64,000 nt of DNA from Paraburkholderia sp. (lineage in GTDB: Bacteria > Pseudomonadota > Gammaproteobacteria > Burkholderiales > Burkholderiaceae), in NCBI RefSeq assembly GCF_004298475.1, contig NZ_SCRP01000009.1, forward strand, positions 1 to 64,000, in the 5' to 3' direction. The position numbers were made by a program, and so were the translations under genes. Under the pieces are notes generated by a model that was not told where the DNA came from, ran no database searches, and saw only the letters and a list, made by a program, of their open reading frames with translations. Shown piece after piece: positions 26,758-36,430 of this stretch; within the stretch, counting starts at the first letter, position 1; every line of letters starts with the position of its first letter.

Positions 26758-28317
26758 ATGCTCAACAAGCTGTCGATTCGCACGTGCCTTACGCTGATGG
26801 TCACGTTTATTGGCTTCGTGCTGGTTGTCGGCGCCGCCGTGGGACTCTTGTCGATCCGGCAAAGCGACACGGAACTGCAGGATATGTACACGGTTGACGT
26901 GCCGGCCGTCACCGATCTGGAGGGCAGTTCGAGCGAGCTTCTGCGTTTGCGCCTTGCGCTCGCCACGGCGTCGTCGTTCATGGCCATCGGCGACCAGCCC
27001 GGGGCGAAGGGCGTGCTCGAACACATCGACCCGTACCTCAAGAATTCGAACGACCGGCTCGACCATTTCCGGTCGATCGCTTCGGCGGACGACGCCGAAA
27101 ACCAGAGCCTCCTGAAGGCGATGCTGGAAAAGCGCGATACGTTCCTGCACGAGGGCATCGACAAGGGCCTCGCGTTGCTGAAGTCCGGCGATTACAACAG
27201 CTTCACGGAACTGCAGGCGCATACGCTGCCGTCGCTTTACGCCGATTACGACACGGCGATGGCCGCCCTCGAAAAGCACCAGGCCGGCAACGGCGCGAAG
27301 CGCTTCCAGAATGCGCATGACCGCTTTGTCGTGGTCTGCGTGGCGGTTGCCATCGGCCTCGTGGGTGCGCTGGTCTTCGCATGGATCGCGCGCATCGCGC
27401 TGATGCGTGCAATCGTGGACCCGATCGATGCGGCGGTGACCCAGTTCCAGCGGATCGCGAATGGCGACCTCACCCAGTCGGTTGCCGTGACGAGCAGCAA
27501 TGAAATGGGCAAGCTGCTGGCGGGCTTGCAGCGCATGCAGGAATCGCTGGTCACGATGGTCGGCACGGTGCGCGACGGCGTTGCCTCGATCGATACGGGC
27601 GTGGGCGAGATCGCGACCGGCAATACCGACCTGTCGCAACGCACTGAACAGCAGGCGGCATCGCTCGAAGAGACGGCGGCCAGCATCGAACAGCTCACGT
27701 CCACGGTGCGGCAGACGACCGGCAACGTTCAGGAAGCAAGCTCGCTTGCGCAGGGCGCCTCGGGGCTCGCAGCCCAGGGCGGCGACCTCACGCGCGAAGT
27801 GGTGGGCACGATGCAGCACATCGTCAGCGATTCGCGGCGTATCGGCGACATTGTCGGCGTGATCGAAGGCATCGCGTTCCAGACCAATATCCTCGCGCTG
27901 AACGCCGCTGTGGAAGCGGCGCGTGCGGGGGAAGAAGGGCGCGGCTTCGCGGTGGTCGCAGGCGAGGTGCGCTCGCTCGCGCAGCGCAGCGCAGCGGCAG
28001 CCAAGGAGATCAAGGACCTCATCGCAACGTCGAATGCGCGGGTCGAAACCGGCGCGGGGCTCGTGGAGCGTTCGGGCACGACGATGCAGGAGATTGTCGA
28101 CGCCATTGCCCGCGTGAGCGCGATCATGGGCGAGATCGCTTCGGCGGCTTCGGAGCAGAGCACCGGCATTGACCAGGTCAATATCGCCGTCTCGCAGATG
28201 GATCAGGTGACGCAGCAAAACGCCGCGCTCGTCGAGCAGTCCGCAGCCGCTGCGGCGTCGCTCGAGGACCAGGCGCGCCGCTTGAGCACGGCGATGGCCG
28301 TGTTCCGCATCCGCTAA
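26758..28317 (+). CDS. Methyl-accepting chemotaxis protein, 519 aa
   Basis: A class I chemoreceptor. TM1 covers about residues 11-33 ([19 protein letters not shown]), a periplasmic four-helix-type sensor domain of about 155 residues follows, TM2 is about 189-210 ([19 protein letters not shown]), then a HAMP domain and the long coiled-coil signalling domain with the hairpin tip [27 protein letters not shown]. No C-terminal CheR-binding pentapeptide is present (it ends AVFRIR), so adaptation depends on other receptors. The ligand is not predictable. A GGAG site precedes ATG 26758. It is monocistronic, ending near a bidirectional hairpin. Confidence 0.93.
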   Translation: MLNKLSIRTCLTLMVTFIGFVLVVGAAVGLLSIRQSDTELQDMYTVDVPAVTDLEGSSSELLRLRLALATASSFMAIGDQPGAKGVLEHIDPYLKNSNDRLDHFRSIASADDAENQSLLKAMLEKRDTFLHEGIDKGLALLKSGDYNSFTELQAHTLPSLYADYDTAMAALEKHQAGNGAKRFQNAHDRFVVVCVAVAIGLVGALVFAWIARIALMRAIVDPIDAAVTQFQRIANGDLTQSVAVTSSNEMGKLLAGLQRMQESLVTMVGTVRDGVASIDTGVGEIATGNTDLSQRTEQQAASLEETAASIEQLTSTVRQTTGNVQEASSLAQGASGLAAQGGDLTREVVGTMQHIVSDSRRIGDIVGVIEGIAFQTNILALNAAVEAARAGEEGRGFAVVAGEVRSLAQRSAAAAKEIKDLIATSNARVETGAGLVERSGTTMQEIVDAIARVSAIMGEIASAASEQSTGIDQVNIAVSQMDQVTQQNAALVEQSAAAAASLEDQARRLSTAMAVFRIR

Positions 28318-28406
28318 GGCAAAACCGATGCACGCGCAACGAGCCGTCGCCGCCTGACACGCGGCGCGGCTTGCGGCGCGCTGCGGTGCGGGGGCGCGGG
28401 GGGCGC

Positions 28407-28428
28407 GGGGGCGTATGGCAGCGCCCCC
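28407..28428. terminator. GC-rich hairpin between convergent genes
   Basis: GGGGGCG (28407-28413) pairs with CGCCCCC (28422-28428) around an 8-nt loop, just beyond the end of the dienelactone hydrolase gene and 90 bp after the chemoreceptor gene. No T-run, so termination strength is uncertain. Confidence 0.45.
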
Positions 28429-28446
28429 GTTGAACCGGCACGCGCC

Positions 28447-29157
28447 TTACCGCTTCCAGAGCGTCTTGCCCCAGAACGTCAGCGTGCGATCCCACGCCAG
28501 TTGCGCCCAGACGGGATCGTATTGCGTGGCCGCGATGCGCCCCGGGCCCTCGGCGGTTTCGTTGGCGAATGCGTGGTGCGCGAGATAGCGGTGAAACTCG
28601 ACATCGACCTTCGCATCGCGCAGCTTCGTTTCGAGCGCATCGATCATATCCGGCTCGAAGAACATGTCCTGCGTGGCCCAGTGGCCGAGCACGGGCGCGG
28701 TGATCTTCGTGGCGTCGATATAGTCGAGCGGCGGACAGCCGTACCACACCACGACGGCGGATAGACCCGGAATCTGCGTCGCAGCGAGCAGCGTCAGCGC
28801 GCCGCCCATGCAAAAGCCCGTCACGCCGACGCGGTCGGTCAGCGTCAACAGAAAATCGACGGCGCCGCGGATGTCCTGCGACGCGGCGTCGGCGAAATCG
28901 AGCCCATTCATCAGGTGATTGGCCTCTTCTTCCTCGACCGTCGCCTTGCCGCGGTAGAGATCGGGCACGAGTGCCAGATAGCCTGATTGTGCGAGGCGGT
29001 TGGCTACGCCGCGGATCTGGTCGTTCAAGCCCCACCATTCCTGGATCACGACGATGGCGGGCGCGCCTTCGGTCTTCTCCGGTCTCGCGAGATAGCCCTG
29101 CAGCGCCTGGCCGTCGGGGCGGGTAAAGGTGATCATGGGTCCGGTGTGCTGTTTCAT
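28447..29157 (-). CDS. Dienelactone hydrolase family protein, 236 aa
   Basis: An alpha/beta hydrolase of the dienelactone hydrolase family, which opens lactone rings in (chloro)aromatic breakdown; many members have other ester substrates. The nucleophile is Cys116 in GVTGFCMGGAL, Glu40 sits in VIQEWWGLND as in the classic enzyme, and the histidine is 194 or 195 in LAHHAFANE; Asp164 or Asp170 completes the triad. ATG 29157 follows AAGGA at -11; an upstream in-frame extension to 29208 is unconserved. Cytoplasmic. No catabolic neighbours are adjacent, so the substrate is open. Confidence 0.9.
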   Translation of the reverse strand: MKQHTGPMITFTRPDGQALQGYLARPEKTEGAPAIVVIQEWWGLNDQIRGVANRLAQSGYLALVPDLYRGKATVEEEEANHLMNGLDFADAASQDIRGAVDFLLTLTDRVGVTGFCMGGALTLLAATQIPGLSAVVVWYGCPPLDYIDATKITAPVLGHWATQDMFFEPDMIDALETKLRDAKVDVEFHRYLAHHAFANETAEGPGRIAATQYDPVWAQLAWDRTLTFWGKTLWKR

Positions 29158-29484
29158 GATGGGCGTTCCTTCTGCAGGCGAAATCACGGTGGATGGAAGC
29201 CGTAGCATAGCGCCGGCACGGTGCGTGCGCCGTGACGCACGGGCGTTGGTCCGATGTCACTCGCCGATCAGATGCAGGCGCCGCGCGCGAGCACGTGCGC
29301 ATGCTGTACGATGTCGCGCTTGCTGGCGTTCTCGCTTAAGGTTCGTTCGCGAGGCAGGCGTTGACGTTTTGCGCCTGCCTTGTGCAGGCTGTGCCTTTCG
29401 CAGCTTGATTCGACAGCGGGTTCGACAGCGCGGCCCGGTTGCAATCCAGACCTGTTCCAGGTTCAGTGCACGATGGAGTGATTC
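29158..29484. other. Divergent intergenic region, hydrolase / PACE transporter
   Basis: Promoters for both flanking genes should be here. Nothing distinctive was found apart from GC-poor patches around 29310-29345. Confidence 0.35.
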
Positions 29485-29964
29485 ATGCAAGGTCTGAAAC
29501 GACGTATCGTCTATGTCACCGTATTCGAGGGGCTGGGCATTCTGGCGACCGGGGTGGGGCTCTCGTCGATGGCCGGCAGCGACGCTGGCCGCGCGGGTGC
29601 GGCGGCGGTGCTCACGTCGGTGATCGCCACGCTGTGGAATTTCGTCTACAACATGTACTTCGAGCGTTGGGAAGCGCGCCAGACGAAGCGCGGCCGCAGC
29701 GTTGCGAGGCGCATCGCGCACGCGGTGGGATTCGAAGGCGGCCTTCTCGTGATGCTGGTGCCGATGTTGGCGTTGATCTTGCGCGTGTCGCTGGTGGAGG
29801 CGTTCGTCATGGACGCCGGTCTCTCCCTGTTTTTCCTCGCCTACGCCTACGTGTTTAACCTCGCGTTCGACTACGTGTTCGGCTTGCCGGCCTCGGCCAT
29901 GCCCGCGCCCGTTTCTGCGCCAGTCCCTGCGCCAGTCTCCGCGCGCGAAACGACCCAAAGCTAA
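29485..29964 (+). CDS. PACE-family multidrug/biocide efflux transporter, 159 aa
   Basis: A four-helix transporter of the proteobacterial antimicrobial compound efflux family (AceI type), made of two tandem bacterial transmembrane pair domains. Key family residues are seen: Glu15 in TM1 (VTVFEGLGI), essential for proton-coupled export in AceI; WNFVYNMYFERWE at the end of TM2; FEGGLLVMLVPMLAL in TM3; and NLAFDYVFGLP at TM4. It may export chlorhexidine, acriflavine or short polyamines. The extended Pro-rich tail after residue 137 (APVSAPVPAPVSA) is unusual. It ends next to a strong bidirectional hairpin. Confidence 0.9.
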   Translation: MQGLKRRIVYVTVFEGLGILATGVGLSSMAGSDAGRAGAAAVLTSVIATLWNFVYNMYFERWEARQTKRGRSVARRIAHAVGFEGGLLVMLVPMLALILRVSLVEAFVMDAGLSLFFLAYAYVFNLAFDYVFGLPASAMPAPVSAPVPAPVSARETTQS

Positions 29965-29985
29965 CAGCGCCTCCAGAAATGACGC

Positions 29986-30026
29986 AGTCCGCTTTCGGGC
30001 CGCCGCGCGGCGGGTGAAAGCGGACT
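29986..30026. terminator. Bidirectional hairpin, 11-bp perfect stem
   Basis: AGTCCGCTTTC (29986-29996) pairs exactly with GAAAGCGGACT (30016-30026). It lies between the convergent PACE and porin genes and would serve both strands. T-runs are poor. Confidence 0.6.
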
Positions 30027-30088
30027 TCGCGTAGTTTGCATTCGGCTGCATTCGATTGCGTTCACGCAGGCGAACCTGCGCACGTCGA

Positions 30089-31156
30089 TCAGAACATGTG
30101 CCGGATACCGAGGCTCGCGCCCACGGTCGAACCGCGCACGCCGAACAGTGCATTGTTGACCGACAAGCCCGAGTTCATGAGACCGCTATTGTTGACGTAG
30201 CCAACCTGCCCGTAGAGCGTCGTCCACTTGGAGAGGAAGAACTGCACGCCGCTCGACGCCATGATCGAGTGGTTGCTTTCGCCGCCGATATGGGCGCCGT
30301 CGTGGGTGTACCAGACGCCGGCATTCACGTTGAGGTAGGGCTTGACGAAGTAGCTGAAGCCGCCGGAGTACACGCTGTTACTGAACGAACCTGCGACCTT
30401 GTAAAGCGCATACGAGGCATAAATCGCGAGGTCGTTCGGGAAGCGATAGCTCGCGCCAAGCGTGCGGCCGACAAATGCAACCGTGCTGATCGGAACTGCG
30501 GTGCCGCCCTCGTTGCCGTTATACATTGCGCCGGTGATCGTGAGGCCGCCGATGTGATAGCGCAAGCTCGCCGAATACTGGCGACCGGCCTGGAAGTTGC
30601 CCGCCGTGCCGCCGAGCGCCATCAGGCCCGACGCCTGGATGCCGGCGATTTCCGGCGACGTATACGTAATCGAGTTGCTGTTGAAGAGGCCCGTGATCAG
30701 GACGTTGTCGAGGTAGCTCACGAGGCCGGTGCCGAAGTACGACATGGCGCGCGGGTCCATGTCGTAGAGCGCCAGGAAGAACGGCGAGTACTGCACACCG
30801 GCTTTCACCGTACCGAACTTGCTATCGATGCCGACCCACGCCTGGCGGCCGAACAGGCCGCCGTTCGAATTGTTGAACTGGCCGTTCGCGACGCTGAAGC
30901 CGTTCTCGAGCTCGAAAATGGCGCGCATGCCGCCGCCGAGGTCCTCGCTGCCGCGCATGCCGAAGCTGGAGCCGGTCATGCCGCTGTCGGTCATCGAGAA
31001 CTGGTGGCCGCCGTTCGCGGTTGCGGTGCGGCTCGTGTACAGGATAGAGCCGTCGACAATGCCATACAGCGTCACGCTGCTTTGCGCCTGCGCCGCACCC
31101 GAAACACCCAGCAGTCCGGCTACGGTCAATGCCGGTACAAGCCGTTTTTTACTCAT
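30089..31156 (-). CDS. Outer-membrane porin, gram-negative type 4, 355 aa
   Basis: A 16-stranded trimeric porin of the Burkholderia/Neisseria type (OmpC-like). The signal peptide (MSKKRLVPALTVAGLLGVSG, cleavage after AQA) leads to QSSVTLYGIVDGSILYTS, the standard first strand. Alternating beta-strand patterns run to the C-terminal phenylalanine in GIRHMF, the outer-membrane assembly signal. Two starts have good sites: ATG 31156 (AGGAAAGG just before) and ATG 31174 (GAGGA); the later one gives the canonical signal. Diffusion channel for small solutes. Confidence 0.9.
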   Translation of the reverse strand: MSKKRLVPALTVAGLLGVSGAAQAQSSVTLYGIVDGSILYTSRTATANGGHQFSMTDSGMTGSSFGMRGSEDLGGGMRAIFELENGFSVANGQFNNSNGGLFGRQAWVGIDSKFGTVKAGVQYSPFFLALYDMDPRAMSYFGTGLVSYLDNVLITGLFNSNSITYTSPEIAGIQASGLMALGGTAGNFQAGRQYSASLRYHIGGLTITGAMYNGNEGGTAVPISTVAFVGRTLGASYRFPNDLAIYASYALYKVAGSFSNSVYSGGFSYFVKPYLNVNAGVWYTHDGAHIGGESNHSIMASSGVQFFLSKWTTLYGQVGYVNNSGLMNSGLSVNNALFGVRGSTVGASLGIRHMF

Positions 31157-31511
31157 GCCTTTCCTGTCGCGCATTTCGTCGTCCTCATTAAATATTATTA
31201 GCTGCTTCGATGTGGTGGTGTCGCATCATTGCGACATCTTTATGGCGCTTGAAAATCCGGAACCGATCCTGCAGTCAATATGCAGGCGGGAGAGGCGAAT
31301 GCGCTTGTGGCGCCAGGACGAATGACAACGGCTCGCGCGGGTGTGCACGGTATGCCGCGGCGCGGGCGCCGTGCGGGCGGTGCGGCGTCGGGTACGGTTT
31401 TGGAGTCCATGCGGTAAGCCGCAGATGCGGGTTCTCGTTCAACGTGCGTCCCTCCGCGGACTGGTTGTGTACGAAACTTTTACCGGGTTGCTTCCACGAT
31501 TCGGCTCATTT
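31157..31511. other. Intergenic region between the RND operon and the porin gene
   Basis: Contains the porin leader. A perfect GTCGCA-TCAT-TGCGAC inverted repeat (31220-31235) lies about 50 bp upstream of the porin's first start codon and may be an operator or leader hairpin. No coding frame is credible. Confidence 0.4.
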
Positions 31512-33119
31512 TTATACGGTCGTGCACAATTTGTCATCCTGGGAGAAACGATTAGTTTTCGAGCAACCAGTCAAATTTTTGAATGGTGTACCGGATGCAT
31601 CCCGCGTGAACGGGAAAGCCGTCGTGTCGTGCAGCGCACCGGACCATCCGCCGCCCAGGTCGCCGATCAGCGCGGCCGTATTCAGAAGCCGTTGCTGCTG
31701 CACGTTCAACGCGGTTTGCTGTTGACTCAGTTGCGTGGTCTGGGCTGTCGCGACCGTCGTGTAATCGACGGTGCCCGCCGCGAATTCATTCTGCGCGATC
31801 TGCGTGCCGTGAATGGCATCGCGTACGGCGGCGTCGAGCACAGCGGATTGCTGCTCCAGGATGTGCAGCGCGGACAGATCGTTTTCCACGCTCTGGAACG
31901 CGGTCAGCACCGTGCCGCGATAGTTCGCCACGGCCGCGTCGTAACCGGCGCGCGCCGCGGCGACCTTGCCGCCGCGCAATCCGCCGTCGAAGATCGTCTG
32001 CGTCGCGCTGGCGCCCAGCGACCACACGTAGTTGCTCATATGGAGCAAACCCGAGAGCGGCGATTGCGTGAAGCCGTCGAGCGCCGAGATCGAGATGGCC
32101 GGGTAGTACGCTGCCGTCGCCACGCCGATCGAGGCGTTCGCGGCCGCCATTTGCCGCTCGGCCGTCGCGACATCGGGACGGCGTTGCAAAATCGTGGAGG
32201 GCACACCCGCCGGAATCACGGGGAGGGCAGGCAGTTTCTCGCTGTGCGGAATCTCGATGTCCTCGGGATTGCGGCCGACGAGCACCGCAATCGCGTGTTC
32301 ATTTTGCGCGCGCGCGACGCCAAGCGCGATCAGGCTCGATTGCGCGCCCTCCAGTTGCGTGCGCGCGAGGATGAGCGTGGATGGTGCAACCGTGCCGGCG
32401 GAATCCTGATCGGCCACGACGCGCAAAAACGCCGTATAGGCGGCGACCGTGTTCGTGAACAGATCGATGTCGGCATCGGTCACGCGCAGGTTGATCACGG
32501 CGTCGGCGAGTGCGATTTGTTCGGATAGCTTGGCATTCGCGAGCGTCGCCTCGCTCGCCTGGGCAGTCGCGGAATTCTGTTCGATCTGGCGGCGCACTTC
32601 GCCCCACACATCCAGATCCCAACTGGCGTTGCCCTCCAGCGAACCTGCGTTGTTGATGCGGGCAAAACCGGCGCTGCTGCCGAGTGCGCTTGCACCGCTC
32701 ACGCTGCCGAGCGTGCCCGTGGCCGAACGCTCCCGCGTGACCGAACCGGTCACGCCAAGCGTCGGAAAGAGGCCCGCGCGCGCCACGCGCACTTCGGCCA
32801 GCGCCTGCTGATAGTTCGCATAGCTTTGCCGCACGGTCTGGTTCGACACCACGACGAGCGGCTCCAGTTCGTCGAGCAGCGGGTCGTTGAACGCGGTCCA
32901 CCAGTCGCCTTTCGGACCTTCGGCGGCGGGCTCGGCCTGGGTCCAGCCCGGCAGCGGCTTCCACGTGGCGGGCACGGCGACCTGCGGACGATGGTAGTCG
33001 GGGCCGACCATGCAGCCGCTGGTCAGCATCGCGAAGACGAAGGGTGCGAGCCGCAGCGCGGCGCGCATGAGCGTGGCGGGGGAGATTGGTTGCGTCCGCA
33101 TGCGTGGGATATTCATCAT
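31512..33119 (-). CDS. NodT-family outer-membrane efflux lipoprotein (OprM-like), 535 aa
   Basis: The outer-membrane channel of the RND system, last gene of the operon. The lipobox MLTSGC puts the lipid-modified cysteine at residue 36, followed by MVGPDYHRP, the classic NodT start. Two repeats of the outer-membrane efflux domain follow (for example PTLGVTGSVTRE and VPSTILQRRPDVATAERQMAAANASIGVATAAYYP). After the usual end near GDLGGGW, the frame runs on for about 45 residues with two cysteines (KNLTGCSKTNRFSQDDKLC), which is not normal for the family and may reflect loss of the original stop. ATG overlaps the RND gene stop by four bases. Confidence 0.9.
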   Translation of the reverse strand: MMNIPRMRTQPISPATLMRAALRLAPFVFAMLTSGCMVGPDYHRPQVAVPATWKPLPGWTQAEPAAEGPKGDWWTAFNDPLLDELEPLVVVSNQTVRQSYANYQQALAEVRVARAGLFPTLGVTGSVTRERSATGTLGSVSGASALGSSAGFARINNAGSLEGNASWDLDVWGEVRRQIEQNSATAQASEATLANAKLSEQIALADAVINLRVTDADIDLFTNTVAAYTAFLRVVADQDSAGTVAPSTLILARTQLEGAQSSLIALGVARAQNEHAIAVLVGRNPEDIEIPHSEKLPALPVIPAGVPSTILQRRPDVATAERQMAAANASIGVATAAYYPAISISALDGFTQSPLSGLLHMSNYVWSLGASATQTIFDGGLRGGKVAAARAGYDAAVANYRGTVLTAFQSVENDLSALHILEQQSAVLDAAVRDAIHGTQIAQNEFAAGTVDYTTVATAQTTQLSQQQTALNVQQQRLLNTAALIGDLGGGWSGALHDTTAFPFTRDASGTPFKNLTGCSKTNRFSQDDKLCTTV

Positions 33120-36100
33120 GATGCGCTCTCATCGGCCTGGCGGTTCCAGGGCAGGCGCTCGGCCCAGCGCGCAAGGCGTGCGCGCAGGCGGTCGAGGAAC
33201 AGATAGATGACCGGCGTCGTGTACAGCGTGAAGACCTGGCTCAACAGCAGGCCGCCCATCACGGTCACGCCGAGCGGCTGGCGCAGCGACGCGCCCTGGC
33301 CGATGCCGATCGCGAGCGGCACCGCGCCGAGCACGGCGGCGAACGTGGTCATCATGATCGGCCGCAGACGCACCACGGCCGCTTCGTGAATCGCGCGGCG
33401 CGCATCCATGCCTTCGTTGCGCTGCAACTGGATGGCGACGTCGACCATCATGATGCCGTTCTTCTTGACGATGCCGATCAACAGGATGATGCCGATCATC
33501 GCGATTACCGAAAACGGCGTGCCGAAGATCAGCATGGCGAGCGTCGCGCCGATCCCGGCGGAAGGCAGCGTCGAGAGAATCGTGAGCGGGTGGATGGTGT
33601 TTTCGTAGAGCACGCCCAGTACGATGTACACGACGGCGAGCGCGGCGAGGATCAGGAGCGGGACGGTGCCCATCGACTGCGCATACGCCTGCGCTGCGCC
33701 TGCAAACGCGCCGTGCACCGAAGCGGGCATGCCGATGTCGCGTTGCGCCTGCTCGATGATCTTCGATGCATCGCTGAGCGAGCCGCCCTTCGGCAGATTG
33801 AACGAGATCGTGCCTGCGACGAGGCCGCTCTGGTGGTTCACCTGCGTGGCCGTGTGGCTCGTGGTCCACGACATGAGGGCCTTTAACGGCACCATGGTTT
33901 CGGCGGCGGTGCTGTCCGCGCTGCCGCTCGAACTGCCGCCCTTGCTGTTCGCGATTGCGTTGGTGAGCTGGTTCGCCACGGCGTTCGCGTTCAGCGTGCT
34001 GGTGGTTGCGGCCGCACCGGCTGCCGTGCTTTTCACGATCCGTTGCGTTATGCCCGAAACGGCGCCGCCCGGCATCTGCGTCTGCGCGGCGCCGCTTGCG
34101 TTGCCCGCCGCCGTCGAAAGCCAGATCCGGTCGAACGACTGCGGAAACTGCCAGTACTTCGGCGCCACTTCCATCACGACGAAATACTGGTTGAGCGCGT
34201 TGTAGATGGTCGATACGGTGCGCTGGCCGAAGGCGTCGTAAAGCGTGCTGTCGATCTGGTTCGGCTCGAACCCGTAGCGCTTCGCCGTGTTGCGCTCGTA
34301 GGTCACGTACGCCTGCAGGCCGTTTTGCTGCAGGTCGGAGTTCACGTCCAGCATCTGGGCATGGTGCTTGTTCAGCTCGTCGACCAGCCGCGGCACCCAC
34401 GTGAAGAGCGCGCCGGCATTGTCGCTCGTGAGCGTGTACTGGTATTGCGCGGCCGACTGCCGTCCGCCGATCTGCAAGTCCTGCTGCGCCTGGAGAAAGA
34501 GCCGCGCGCCGGACACGGCGCTGAGTCTGGGCCGCAGCCGGTTCACCACTTCGGTTGCCGAGGCGCGGCGCACGCCGATCGGCTTGAGTTCGATAAAGAC
34601 CGTGGCCGAGTTGAGCGCGCGGCCGCCCGTGAATCCCGCCACCGAGGCGACGGCGGGGTCCTGCTGCACGATGGCCTGCAACTGTTCGAGTTTTTTCGAC
34701 ATCGCGGCGAACGAAATGCTCTGGTCAGCGATGATCTGGCCGATCAGGATGCCCGTGTCCTGCTCGGGAAAGAAGGTCGCGGAAAGCAGGCGCGCCACGA
34801 ACACGTTGGCGACGAGCAGTCCGATCAGGATGAAGATGATGAGCGCGGCGTGGTCGAGCACGGCATCGAGCGAGCGCGAATAGGCGTGCTTGAAGCGGTC
34901 GAACTGCGCCTCGATCCACACGGCCCAGCGTGCGGGGGCACGTTCCGTGCGCTCGCGCTTGAGCACGTACGCGCACATGGCCGGCGTGACCGTGAGCGAG
35001 ACCACGAGCGAAATCAGGATCGCGATGGACAGCGTCATCGCGAACTCGTGGAAGAGCAGGCCGACAATGCCCGGCATCAGCAGGATCGGCAGGAACACCG
35101 CGATGAGCGAGAGGCTCATCGACACCACGGTGAAACCCACTTCGGCTGCGCCGCGCAGCGCGGCTTCCTTCGGTTCGACGCCGGCCTCGATGTGGCGCAC
35201 GATGTTCTCCAGCACAACCACCGCGTCGTCCACGACGAAGCCGGTGCCGATCGTGAGCGCCATGAGCGAGAGATTGTCGATGCTGTAGCCGAGCAGGTAC
35301 ATCGGCCCGAAGGCGCCGACAATCGAAAGCGGCAGCGCGACGGCGGGAATCAGCGTCGCGCGCGGCGAAAGCAGGAACACGAACACCACGCCGATCACGA
35401 GCAGCACCGCGATAAAGAGCGTGCGTTCCGTGTCGGACACGGAGGCGCGCACCGACTCGGAGCGATCGATCGCCACGTGCACATGGATCGACGCGGGCAG
35501 CGCCGCTTCGATGGTCGGCAGGCGCGCCTCGATCTGTTTCACCGTCTTCACGACATTGCTGCCCGGCATCGGATAGACGATCACCAGCACGGCCGATTTG
35601 CCGTTGTAGAGGCCCGCGTTGCGGATGTTCTCGTTCGAGTCGAGCACTTCGGCCACGTCTTTGAGCAGCACCGGCGCGCCCTGGCGATACGCGATCACCA
35701 CGTCCTTGAACGGCGCGGCCCGGGTGATCTGATCGTTCGACACGACCTGGTAGCGCTGGTCGCCCTGATCGATATGGCCTTTCGCGCTGTTGGCATTGGC
35801 CGCGGCAATCGCGGCGCGCACGTCCTCCATGCCGATGCCGTAGCTGTTGAGCTTGCCGGGCTCCAGTTCCACGCGCACGGACGGCAGCGCGCCGCCGCCG
35901 AGCGTGATCTGGCCCACGCCGTCGACCTGCGAGAGCTGCTGCTGGATCACGGAATCGGCGGAATCGTAAAGCTGCGCTTTCGTGAGCGTGTCGGAGGTGA
36001 GCGCGAGCACCATGATCGGCGCGCTCGCCGGGTTGTACTGGCGATAGCTCGGGTTGCTGCGCAATGTGGTGGGCAGATCGGCGCGCGCGGCCTGGATGGC

Positions 36101-36430
36101 CGATTCGACGTCGCGCGCCGCACCGTTGATGTCGCGATTGAGCCCGAACACGATGATGATCATCGACGAGCCGACGTAGCTGATCGACGTGAGCTGCGAG
36201 ACGTCTGCGATGGTGCCGAGCCTGCGCTCCAGCGGCTCGGCCACCGTGGCCGCCATGATGTCGGGGCTCGCGCCCGCCATGCTGGCCTGCACGACGATCA
36301 CGGGAAACGCGATGTTCGGCAGCGGCCCGACCGGCAGCCGGAAGAACGCGAGCGCTCCGGAAATCAGGATCGCGATTGCGAGGAGCGAGGTCGCGACCGG
36401 TCGCCGGATAAAGAGCGCCGAGATGTTCAC
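33116..36430 (-). CDS. mdtC: RND multidrug efflux permease, MdtC-type, 1104 aa
   Basis: An inner-membrane proton-driven pump of the HAE1 group, the second of two RND proteins in this operon. The start MNISALFIRRPVATSLLAIAILISG is typical, as is the DD pair in TM4 (GTGFVVDDAVVVLENIVRH) for proton relay and the TM10 region VKKNGIMMVDVAIQLQRNEG. About 60 residues longer than E. coli MdtC; the extra length lies in a Ser/Thr/Ala-rich insert near residues 760-850 (around TTSTLNANAVANQLTNAIAN and GGSSSGSADSTAAE), which looks flexible and periplasmic. Overlaps both neighbours by four bases. Confidence 0.93.
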   Translation of the reverse strand: MNISALFIRRPVATSLLAIAILISGALAFFRLPVGPLPNIAFPVIVVQASMAGASPDIMAATVAEPLERRLGTIADVSQLTSISYVGSSMIIIVFGLNRDINGAARDVESAIQAARADLPTTLRSNPSYRQYNPASAPIMVLALTSDTLTKAQLYDSADSVIQQQLSQVDGVGQITLGGGALPSVRVELEPGKLNSYGIGMEDVRAAIAAANANSAKGHIDQGDQRYQVVSNDQITRAAPFKDVVIAYRQGAPVLLKDVAEVLDSNENIRNAGLYNGKSAVLVIVYPMPGSNVVKTVKQIEARLPTIEAALPASIHVHVAIDRSESVRASVSDTERTLFIAVLLVIGVVFVFLLSPRATLIPAVALPLSIVGAFGPMYLLGYSIDNLSLMALTIGTGFVVDDAVVVLENIVRHIEAGVEPKEAALRGAAEVGFTVVSMSLSLIAVFLPILLMPGIVGLLFHEFAMTLSIAILISLVVSLTVTPAMCAYVLKRERTERAPARWAVWIEAQFDRFKHAYSRSLDAVLDHAALIIFILIGLLVANVFVARLLSATFFPEQDTGILIGQIIADQSISFAAMSKKLEQLQAIVQQDPAVASVAGFTGGRALNSATVFIELKPIGVRRASATEVVNRLRPRLSAVSGARLFLQAQQDLQIGGRQSAAQYQYTLTSDNAGALFTWVPRLVDELNKHHAQMLDVNSDLQQNGLQAYVTYERNTAKRYGFEPNQIDSTLYDAFGQRTVSTIYNALNQYFVVMEVAPKYWQFPQSFDRIWLSTAAGNASGAAQTQMPGGAVSGITQRIVKSTAAGAAATTSTLNANAVANQLTNAIANSKGGSSSGSADSTAAETMVPLKALMSWTTSHTATQVNHQSGLVAGTISFNLPKGGSLSDASKIIEQAQRDIGMPASVHGAFAGAAQAYAQSMGTVPLLILAALAVVYIVLGVLYENTIHPLTILSTLPSAGIGATLAMLIFGTPFSVIAMIGIILLIGIVKKNGIMMVDVAIQLQRNEGMDARRAIHEAAVVRLRPIMMTTFAAVLGAVPLAIGIGQGASLRQPLGVTVMGGLLLSQVFTLYTTPVIYLFLDRLRARLARWAERLPWNRQADESAS

